From Notoacmeibacter sp. MSK16QG-6 (GTDB lineage Bacteria; Pseudomonadota; Alphaproteobacteria; Rhizobiales; Rhizobiaceae), in the NCBI RefSeq assembly GCF_024158145.1, contig NZ_JAMYXM010000001.1:682001-746000 (forward strand): a DNA stretch of 64,000 nt. The letters run 5' to 3'. The position numbers were made by a program, and so were the translations under genes. The notes under the pieces were generated by a model. It did not search any database and was not told the origin of the DNA. It saw nothing but the letters and a program-made list of their open reading frames with translations. Of the stretch, positions 57,817 through 64,000 are shown in pieces; position 1 is the first letter of the stretch, and each line of letters opens with the position of its first letter.

Positions 57817-58331
57817 TGAATTGTCCCCCCGGCCTCGACCGGCCGCTTGTCGGACAGTTCACCAATGCGGACATACACCATGTAAATGGATACGATGCAG
57901 GCGATGACGGCGGGTACGAACGCTGCCGCGTAGCCCCACCAGACCGGAAACTGCAGAATGAAGGTCGTCTCGCCATAGCGGAATTTGTCGGTAAGGCCGT
58001 GATAGAGGCGCCAGGTGATAACGATCAACGCCGCTGTCATCACGATCTCGCTGACAACGTCGATCCATCGGTTGACGCGAGCTGGCAGTCTGGACGTAAA
58101 GAGATCCACCATCGCATGGGCGCGTCGCAACTGACACCAGGGCAGGAATGCGAAGATAGCAAAAGCGACGCCTGCTTCGATCAGTTCGAAATCGCCCTTC
58201 ACCGGCTTCAGACCAATCGAAAGGCCCGCCCGGCCGATAATGCTGATACAGGTCATGATCGTCAGCAGCACGAGCACGATACCGCCCGACATCGCGCTGG
58301 CCCGAGCCAGGCGCTCGATCCATCTGCCCAT
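57813..58331 (-). CDS. dctQ: TRAP transporter small permease (DctQ)
   Basis: Small membrane subunit of the TRAP system, 172 aa with four helices. The DctQ signature region is FAIFAFLPWCQLRRAHAMVD at about 70-89, followed by LFTSRLPARVNRWIDVVSE. ATG 58331 has GGAAGGGG six bases upstream; a GTG at 58361 is less likely. It lies 124 bp after the dctP stop and overlaps dctM. Confidence 0.92.
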   Translation of the reverse strand: MGRWIERLARASAMSGGIVLVLLTIMTCISIIGRAGLSIGLKPVKGDFELIEAGVAFAIFAFLPWCQLRRAHAMVDLFTSRLPARVNRWIDVVSEIVMTAALIVITWRLYHGLTDKFRYGETTFILQFPVWWGYAAAFVPAVIACIVSIYMVYVRIGELSDKRPVEAGGTIH

Positions 58332-58455
58332 GGAAAGCCCCTTCCGAGAAATCGGCCACACCTACATCGAGAAGCCAATCACATCATCATCCTCACGCGG
58401 CTAGCACGGCGGACCGGCATCTCTCAAGCGCACCGGTCCGCTGCGAGCGCCAGGA

Positions 58456-59586
58456 TCAGTTGGCCGTTTCTTCCTTGGCCTCGGCGCCAGCGTCGCTAGC
58501 GCCATCATCGAGCGGTCCGACTGAACTGTTGCCTTCCTTCAGCCAGTCGTTCTCTTCCTTGATGAGCATCTTTGCTTCTTCGAGAAGGGCCTTGCCATCG
58601 ATTCCCTCGGAGCTGACATCTTCGGTCCAGGCTTCGACGACCGGCTCGGCCGCGTCCTTGAAGCCCTGGAGCGCGTCTCCTTCCAGAACGATAATGTTGT
58701 TGCCCATCTCGACAGCCTGCTCGCGCGAGGGTCCGTCAGCGCCGGCCTGCGTTCGACCGGCAAAGCCGGAAAACTCAATGCCGGAATTATCATCGATAAC
58801 TTTTTTCAGATCGTCGGGCAGGCTCTCATACTTGTCCTTGTTCATGGCCAGAACGAAGGTGAGTGTATAGAGCGCAGGCGTACCGAACTCGGTATGGTTC
58901 TTGACGAGCTCGGATACCTTGATGGCCGGCACGACTTCCCAAGGGATCGTCGTTCCGTTGATGACGCCCTTCGACAAAGCTTCCGACACCGCGGGAACGG
59001 GAAGACCCACAGGCTCAGCGCCAAGCTCGGTCAGAAGATTGTTGATGGTCCGCGAGCCGCCGCGAATTTTCATTCCGGCAAGATCGTCGACGCTTTCGAT
59101 CGGCTCGTCGGAATGGAAGATGCCAGGGCCGTGCACCCAGGTGCCGAGAATTTTGAAGTCCTTAAACTCGGTATCCTTCATATCCTTTTCGAAGAGACGC
59201 CAGAACGCGCGGGAGGTCGCCTCGGCGTTTTCCATGATGAAGGGCTGCTCGAACACTTCGCTGCTGGGAAAGAGGCCGGGCTTGTATCCGATGACATACC
59301 AGGTGACGTCGATCACTCCGTCACGCACCTGATTGATCAATTCGGGCGGTGTGCCGCCGAGCTGCATGGCGGGATAGATTTCGACCTTGATTCGCTCGTC
59401 TGAATCCTGCTCGACCGCTTTGGCCCAAGGCTCCAGGATCAGCTTGGGCACATTGGCCTGTGCCGGTAGAAAATGCTCCATGCGCAGGAGAACTTCCTCG
59501 GCCATCGAGCCTGCCGAAGAGGCGAAGATCGTGGCAGCTCCGATAAATGTCCCAAGTGCCATACGGCGCAGTGAGATTGTCGACAT
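58456..59586 (-). CDS. dctP: TRAP transporter substrate-binding protein (DctP)
   Basis: Periplasmic binding protein that delivers the solute to DctQM, 376 aa. A signal peptide covers about 1-29 (LRRMALGTFIGAATIFASSA). The core has MEHFLPAQANVPKLILEPWA, the conserved Arg in AGMKIRGGSRTINNLLTELG near residue 175 and EALSKGVINGTTIPWEVVPA. An unusual acidic tail of about 25 residues ends the protein (DDGASDAGAEAKEETAN). GGGAGG lies seven bases before the ATG. First gene of dctP-dctQ-dctM; the ligand is not known. Confidence 0.93.
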   Translation of the reverse strand: MSTISLRRMALGTFIGAATIFASSAGSMAEEVLLRMEHFLPAQANVPKLILEPWAKAVEQDSDERIKVEIYPAMQLGGTPPELINQVRDGVIDVTWYVIGYKPGLFPSSEVFEQPFIMENAEATSRAFWRLFEKDMKDTEFKDFKILGTWVHGPGIFHSDEPIESVDDLAGMKIRGGSRTINNLLTELGAEPVGLPVPAVSEALSKGVINGTTIPWEVVPAIKVSELVKNHTEFGTPALYTLTFVLAMNKDKYESLPDDLKKVIDDNSGIEFSGFAGRTQAGADGPSREQAVEMGNNIIVLEGDALQGFKDAAEPVVEAWTEDVSSEGIDGKALLEEAKMLIKEENDWLKEGNSSVGPLDDGASDAGAEAKEETAN

Positions 59587-59716
59587 ATATTCCTCCCGTT
59601 ATGATTTCTGCATCGGACGAGCGCCACATTTCCTCAACGCCACCCGACCGGCCAAGGCATTGTACCGGTGATGCGCCCATTCCCATAGGGGGTATATGCG
59701 GGCAGAATCTATTAAA

Positions 59717-59732
59717 GACCGACCAGCCGGTC
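59717..59732. promoter_or_regulatory. Imperfect palindrome between dctP and queF
   Basis: GACCGACCAGCCGGTC: 16 bp, six of eight base pairs symmetric. It lies 131 bp before the dctP ATG and 96 bp before the queF ATG. A TetR-like site is possible; nothing adjacent confirms it. Confidence 0.35.
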
Positions 59733-59827
59733 ATGTAAATGCAATTCATCTTGCCGTGCCCAATTTCACTGACTTGATGAGGCGCTCGCCGACCTTTACA
59801 GCCTCTTTGGAGAGCGCGAAGGAGACC

Positions 59828-60292
59828 ATGGTGACGGATACATCCGATCTGAAGATGCTCGGCAGCCACACCGAGCAGCCGACCGATCCCGACGAGGCCG
59901 TGCTTGAAACCGTGCCCTATTCGGGTGCTTCGGAAGCGCCGTGCGTCGTCCGCTTCACCTGTCCGGAGTTTACCTCGCTTTGCCCGATGACGGGCCAGCC
60001 CGACTTTGCTCATCTGGTCATCGACTATGTGCCGGGACCGAAGCTCGTCGAGAGCAAGAGCCTCAAACTGTTCCTGACATCGTTCCGCAATCATGGCGCT
60101 TTTCACGAGGATTGCACGCGGATGGTGGGACGCCGGATCGCCGAAGCGACCGAATGCCGGTGGCTGCGCATTGGCGGTTACTGGTATCCGCGCGGCGGCA
60201 TTCCCATCGACGTGTTCTGGCAGACAGGCCCGATGCCGGACGATGTCTGGATTCCCGATCAGGGCGTGCCGCCCTATCGCGGCCGCGGGTAG
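59828..60292 (+). CDS. queF: NADPH-dependent 7-cyano-7-deazaguanine reductase
   Basis: Reduces preQ0 to preQ1 in queuosine synthesis; 154 aa, the short single-domain (YkvM-type) form. The nucleophilic Cys is in [17 protein letters not shown] with the neighbouring Asp in [14 protein letters not shown], and the NADPH-binding [20 protein letters not shown] (the E-S-K-S-L-K segment) follows. ATG 59828 has AAGGAG four bases upstream; the longer frame to 59696 has no family similarity. No other queuosine gene is in the window. mutL starts 78 bp after the stop. Confidence 0.95.
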   Translation: MVTDTSDLKMLGSHTEQPTDPDEAVLETVPYSGASEAPCVVRFTCPEFTSLCPMTGQPDFAHLVIDYVPGPKLVESKSLKLFLTSFRNHGAFHEDCTRMVGRRIAEATECRWLRIGGYWYPRGGIPIDVFWQTGPMPDDVWIPDQGVPPYRGRG

Positions 60293-60370
60293 GTTCGCCG
60301 GCGACGAGAAGCCGGTGGAAACCGCGATGGTGGTTTCGATTTCAGCTCGAATTTGGCGTATGATCGACGG

Positions 60371-62212
60371 ATGACCATCCGCCAGCTTCCCGAAACGATC
60401 GTCAACCGCATCGCCGCTGGCGAGGTCGTCGAGCGTCCCGCTTCCGTGGTGAAGGAACTAGTCGAAAATGCCATCGATGCCGGCGCGCATCGCGTCGAGA
60501 TCGCAACCGCCGGCGGGGGTCTTTCTCTGCTGCGAGTCAGCGACGATGGCTCGGGTATGACGCAGGACGAACTGCCTCTTTCCATTGCGCGACACTGCAC
60601 CAGCAAGCTGACGGACGATATTTTCGACATCCGGTCACTCGGATTTCGTGGCGAGGCCCTTCCTTCTATAGGCTCGGTCTCCCGGCTCTCGATCCGCTCG
60701 GCGACAGCGAGTGGCGAAGGCGCGGAAATCACGGTGGAAGGCGGTAAGGTCTCGCCGATCCGCCCTGCGGCTTGCAATCGCGGAACGATCGTCGAGGTGC
60801 GCGACCTTTTCTTCGCGACGCCGGCACGGTTGAAATTCATGAAAAGCGAGCGGGCGGAGAGTGCCGCCATCAGTGAGCAGGTCCGTCGAATTGCGCTCGC
60901 GTTTCCCGATGTCCGCTTCGCGCTTACGGGACCGGACCGGACTTCGCTGGAGCTGCCGCCCTGCGATGGCGACGCTGAAATAGCTGCAAAGACGCGGATG
61001 GCCGACATACTCGGCAAAACCTTTACCGACAATTCGCTGCCTATCGACGCCATGCGTGACGGTGTCCGGCTTACGGGACGGGTTTCCGTTCCATCTTACA
61101 GCCGAGGCAACGCTCAGCACCAATACGTGATGGTCAACGGTCGGCCCGTCCGCGACAAACGACTGTCGGGCGCGATTAGAGGCGCTTACGCCGACGCCCT
61201 GCCGCGCAATCGCCACGCTGCCGTTGTGTTATTCATCGATCTCGACCCGGCATTGGTGGACGTCAATGTTCATCCGCAGAAGGCGGATGTCCGCTTTCGT
61301 GATAGCGGCCTGATCTCCGGGCTGATCGTCGGCGCTATCCGTCAGGCGCTATCGACGGCGGGCATCCGTCCCTCGACCACCGCCACGGACGCCATGGCAG
61401 CCGCATTCAAACCTGCAACTGCAAGTTCGACGGCCGCCTCAAGCGGCCTACGTCACCATTCGAACGACTTCGCGTTTCCCCCTTCGGCCCGGAGCGATGC
61501 GCCCTTCGCCCACCTAAACGACCCCTCCCCTTATGCGCCGATTGAATCTGGAGGCTTTGCGGAGACGGCGCAGGCTGACTTCAAAAGGCAAGACCGGTCG
61601 AGCGATGAGGTTCTTCAAAAAGAGCCGGCCGAGTTTCCTTTGGGCGCGCCAAGGGCGCAAATCCACGAAAATTATATCGTCGCGCAAACAGCGGATTCGC
61701 TGGTGCTCGTCGATCAACACGCTGCGCATGAGCGTCTTGTTTATGAAAAACTTAAAGCCGCGATGGGAGGACGATCCCTCCCCGGCCAGCATCTACTGAT
61801 ACCGGAAATCGTCGACCTTCCCGCCGATGATGTGAACCGATTGGAGGATGTTGCTGATGAACTGGCCCAATTCGGCCTCATCGTCGAACGGTTCGGACCG
61901 GGGGCCGTGGCCGTGCAGGCCACCCCGTCAATGCTGGGCGAGATCGATGCGGGCGCGCTCGTTCGCGACCTCTGCGACGAACTGGCGGATGAGCATGGCA
62001 GTGACGGGCTCCGCCTGCGGCTCAACCATGTTGCCGCGACCATGGCCTGCCACGGCTCTGTGCGGTCCGGCAGGAGGCTACGAATGGAAGAGATGAACGC
62101 TTTGCTGCGGCAGATGGAAGCCACTCCCGGCTCTGGCACGTGTAATCACGGTCGGCCGACCTATATCGAACTCAAACTGGCGGATATTGAAAGACTGTTC
62201 GGTCGCCGCTAG
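60371..62212 (+). CDS. mutL: DNA mismatch repair endonuclease MutL
   Basis: Mismatch repair ATPase and nicking endonuclease, 613 aa. N-terminal GHKL ATPase domain: [36 protein letters not shown] and [17 protein letters not shown]; a low-complexity linker at about 335-430; C-terminal dimerisation domain. The endonuclease motif DQHA-x2-E-x4-E is present as [16 protein letters not shown] (about 447), with [12 protein letters not shown] and [11 protein letters not shown] completing the metal site. This fits organisms without MutH. ATG 60371 is the family start; an upstream in-frame start at 60353 adds six residues. Confidence 0.96.
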   Translation: MTIRQLPETIVNRIAAGEVVERPASVVKELVENAIDAGAHRVEIATAGGGLSLLRVSDDGSGMTQDELPLSIARHCTSKLTDDIFDIRSLGFRGEALPSIGSVSRLSIRSATASGEGAEITVEGGKVSPIRPAACNRGTIVEVRDLFFATPARLKFMKSERAESAAISEQVRRIALAFPDVRFALTGPDRTSLELPPCDGDAEIAAKTRMADILGKTFTDNSLPIDAMRDGVRLTGRVSVPSYSRGNAQHQYVMVNGRPVRDKRLSGAIRGAYADALPRNRHAAVVLFIDLDPALVDVNVHPQKADVRFRDSGLISGLIVGAIRQALSTAGIRPSTTATDAMAAAFKPATASSTAASSGLRHHSNDFAFPPSARSDAPFAHLNDPSPYAPIESGGFAETAQADFKRQDRSSDEVLQKEPAEFPLGAPRAQIHENYIVAQTADSLVLVDQHAAHERLVYEKLKAAMGGRSLPGQHLLIPEIVDLPADDVNRLEDVADELAQFGLIVERFGPGAVAVQATPSMLGEIDAGALVRDLCDELADEHGSDGLRLRLNHVAATMACHGSVRSGRRLRMEEMNALLRQMEATPGSGTCNHGRPTYIELKLADIERLFGRR

Positions 62213-62262
62213 AGAACATCCTAACCTCTGCACTTGCCGGAACCGCTCAGGACCATTCCATT

Positions 62263-62499
62263 ATGAATCATCTGGATTTTCTGTCGTCCCGCGAGGCCGA
62301 AGTTCAATATCTGGACGGCGATTACCGTATCAAGCGCAATGGCAGCTTCGTCCGGTGCGCGGTGACGGGCGAGCCTATACCTTTGGAAGAGTTGAAATAT
62401 TGGAGCGTTGACCGGCAGGAAGCCTATCGCGACTGCAATATCTCATTGCAGCGCGAGCTCGAGCTCAATCCGGACCTGCGCAAGCGCAGGAAGGATTAG
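62263..62499 (+). CDS. DUF2093 domain-containing protein
   Basis: Small protein of 78 aa matching the DUF2093 family, found between mutL and lpxK in Hyphomicrobiales. Conserved stretches are VQYLDGDYRIKRNGSFVRCA, then VTGEPIPLEELKYWSVDRQE and AYRDCNISLQRELELNPDLR; the two Cys might bind metal but this is not shown. It is 50 bp after mutL. Its stop overlaps the convergent lpxK stop by four bases. Function unknown. Confidence 0.85.
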   Translation: MNHLDFLSSREAEVQYLDGDYRIKRNGSFVRCAVTGEPIPLEELKYWSVDRQEAYRDCNISLQRELELNPDLRKRRKD

Positions 62500-63539
62500 G
62501 TTCTGTTGCCGTCGGCCAATCGCCGACGCTTATAGGCGTCGATTGTCGCTTCGATGATCCGCGCGGCGGCCGTCGGATTGTCGAATTTCGCATCCACAGG
62601 AAGAACGATGCTTTCATCGTAAAGCGTCTGCAGCGCGCCCTTCCCACCCCGCAATCGAATGGCGTCTTTTTCCGTGGTGACGAGAGGCAAGCCATTCCGA
62701 TGCGCGTCGGCGAGCAGTTCGGCCGCGTCATCTTCGGTGAAGGCATGGTGATCTGGGAATGAGCGGGTCATCGCGAGCTGCGCGCCCATTTCTTCGAGTG
62801 TGATGTAAAACTTTTCCGGCACCCCGATACCGGCGAAGGCGAAGCATGGCTTGCCTGACAGATCCGGCGAGCTTTTCGGGATGATCCGGGCGCGATGGAT
62901 GGGAAGAGCCGCCCGCGCGGCGACACGCACCACATGGTCGGCCGCGTCTCCTTCACCCATCACAAGCAAACTGTCGGCATGGCGGAGTTGAGTGCGAAGC
63001 GGCGCTCGCAACGGACCCGCTGGTATGATGTGGCCGTTGCCGAACCCATGGTGCGCATCCACAACAAGCATGGCGTGATCGATGGCAATACGCGCGCTTT
63101 GAAAACCGTCGTCCATGATCAGCAGGTCACATTGCCGCTCTTCCATCAAAAGACGCGCGCCGGCCAGACGATTTGGCGTGACAGCGACGGGCGCCGCCCG
63201 CGCCAGCAAAAGCGGTTCATCGCCAACATGGCGGGCGAGATCGTGATCCGGGTCGACCAAACGCGGCCGATCGAGGTTGCCGCCATAGCCGCGTGAAAGT
63301 ATGCCGGGCTTCCGACCCAGTCGTCCTGCGGCGCGCGCCAGTTCAATGGCGACTGGCGTTTTGCCGGCTCCTCCAACGGTGAAGTTGCCGACGCAGAGAA
63401 CCGGAACCTCGACAGGTCGGCGCGGCGCTCGATCCTGGCGATAGCCAGCGACGGCGCCGTAAACCCATCCTGCCGGAGCCATGGCATAACCGCGCCAATC
63501 GCCCTTTATCCACCAGAAAGGAGGAGCTTCGCTCGCCAT
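62496..63539 (-). CDS. lpxK: Tetraacyldisaccharide 4'-kinase
   Basis: Phosphorylates the lipid A precursor at the 4' position at the inner-membrane surface. Full length at 347 aa. Start region MASEAPPFWWIKGDWRGYAM, then the P-loop VGNFTVGGAGKTPVAIELAR (about 52-71), ILSRGYGGN after it and DLLIMDDGFQSARIAIDHAM with the Asp pair (about 135). Near the end, FPDHHAFTEDDAAELL is a family segment. It lies 14 bp downstream of waaA on the same strand, the usual lipid A gene order. Confidence 0.95.
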   Translation of the reverse strand: MASEAPPFWWIKGDWRGYAMAPAGWVYGAVAGYRQDRAPRRPVEVPVLCVGNFTVGGAGKTPVAIELARAAGRLGRKPGILSRGYGGNLDRPRLVDPDHDLARHVGDEPLLLARAAPVAVTPNRLAGARLLMEERQCDLLIMDDGFQSARIAIDHAMLVVDAHHGFGNGHIIPAGPLRAPLRTQLRHADSLLVMGEGDAADHVVRVAARAALPIHRARIIPKSSPDLSGKPCFAFAGIGVPEKFYITLEEMGAQLAMTRSFPDHHAFTEDDAAELLADAHRNGLPLVTTEKDAIRLRGGKGALQTLYDESIVLPVDAKFDNPTAAARIIEATIDAYKRRRLADGNRT

Positions 63540-63553
63540 AGACCCGCTTTCGC

Positions 63554-64000
63554 CTAGTGAAATTCGTCGGTTTCGTTGCGGAACGTCGCGTCCATGATAA
63601 GCGGATGGATAAAGCGGTCCAGTTCGCGAAGAGTCGCATCCAGCGCGCCTCGCATCTTGCCTGCCGCATCGGCGGCTGCGGCGGCCATGCGATTACGCAT
63701 CGACGGTCGCGTCAGAAGGAAGTTGACCGCCCCGGCAAGCGTCTCCTTATCCTTTACCATCTTGGCGCCACCCGCCTTGCGCAGCCGCTCGAAGGCATCA
63801 CGAAAATTGGTGTATTCCGGACCGGTCAGTATCGCGGTGTCCAGCATCGCAGCCTCAAGGGGGTTCTGTCCGCCGGTGGCTTCTTCCGCGAGCGAGCGGC
63901 CCATGAAAGCGATCCCCGTTAAACGAAGATAAAGGCCCAGTTCGTTCATTGTATCGCCCAGCCAGACGTCAGTCTGGCGATCCGGAACCTCGCCCTTGCT
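63554..64000 (-). CDS. waaA: 3-deoxy-D-manno-octulosonic acid transferase (partial, N-terminus off window)
   Basis: Transfers Kdo from CMP-Kdo to lipid IVA. Only the last 148 codons are visible; the frame is open to the right edge. Conserved C-terminal GT-B parts: DVWLGDTMNELGLYLRLTGI, AFMGRSLAEE and the loop GGQNPLEAAMLDTAILTGPE, which binds CMP. It converges with nothing and is followed by lpxK after 14 bp, so the two are one unit. Confidence 0.93.
   Translation of the reverse strand, partial: SKGEVPDRQTDVWLGDTMNELGLYLRLTGIAFMGRSLAEEATGGQNPLEAAMLDTAILTGPEYTNFRDAFERLRKAGGAKMVKDKETLAGAVNFLLTRPSMRNRMAAAAADAAGKMRGALDATLRELDRFIHPLIMDATFRNETDEFH

Noticed and set aside
59587-59827. preQ1 riboswitch in front of queF
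   Set aside because: I looked for the small pseudoknot pattern of preQ1-I and could not find a convincing hairpin with an A-rich tail.

Overview
This window is chromosomal DNA of an alphaproteobacterium of the order Hyphomicrobiales (Rhizobiales). The evidence is GC-rich, densely packed genes in gene orders typical of that order: ihfA-fabH-plsX, nrdR-ribD-ribE-nusB, ldtR next to an L,D-transpeptidase, a DUF6163-type protein next to hemB, and mutL-DUF2093-lpxK-waaA. The genus cannot be fixed from the sequence alone. I see no IS element, phage gene, CRISPR array or rRNA operon.

Layout. 1-6.0 kb: a small exopolysaccharide module (Wzz/GumC-type co-polymerase, export lipoprotein, GT4 glycosyltransferase, polyprenyl-phosphate sugar transferase, O-antigen ligase/polymerase-like protein), closed by tRNA-Pro(GGG). 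6.2-11.1 kb: MerR regulator, ihfA, fabH, plsX, YceD (DUF177) and a cytochrome bc1 assembly chaperone on the minus strand, divergent from bamE. 11.2-16.2 kb: an EamA transporter converging on a proton-pumping pyrophosphatase, then an MFS transporter coupled to nusB. 16.3-22.3 kb: ribE, ribD, nrdR, glyA, an L,D-transpeptidase and its MarR regulator LdtR. 22.4-28.5 kb: DUF6163-type protein, hemB, RDD protein, SLC13 permease, bpt and a second EamA transporter. 28.5-36.0 kb: a tetR-adaptor-RND pump operon with a clear double-operator promoter, preceded by parC. 36.1-38.2 kb: two divergent unknown secreted proteins. 38.2-47.4 kb: pyroglutamyl peptidase-like gene, aspS, rnd, a CBS/CorC membrane protein, ppx and ppk. 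47.5-50.2 kb: NDUFS6-like zinc protein, FAD monooxygenase and cystathionine beta-lyase. 50.3-55.0 kb: a beta-oxidation operon of the pim (dicarboxylic acid) type. 55.1-56.4 kb: two YeeE half-transporters and a small BLH-type phosphatase-like protein. 56.5-59.6 kb: a TRAP transporter. 59.8-64 kb: queF, mutL, DUF2093, lpxK and the C-terminal part of waaA.

Most of the window is housekeeping. The most unusual item is a 23-codon reading frame at 52499-52570. It reads as the first six residues of a thiolase joined in frame to its last seventeen, exactly where a pim-type operon would carry its thiolase gene, so it looks like the scar of an internal in-frame deletion. Other points for a second look are the TetR promoter framed by two reciprocal 16-bp operators, the glyA terminator that ends a few bases before the nrdR start codon, a riboflavin cluster without ribH, AT-rich and GC-rich palindromes in front of the YeeE and beta-oxidation operons, and the two unknown exported proteins.
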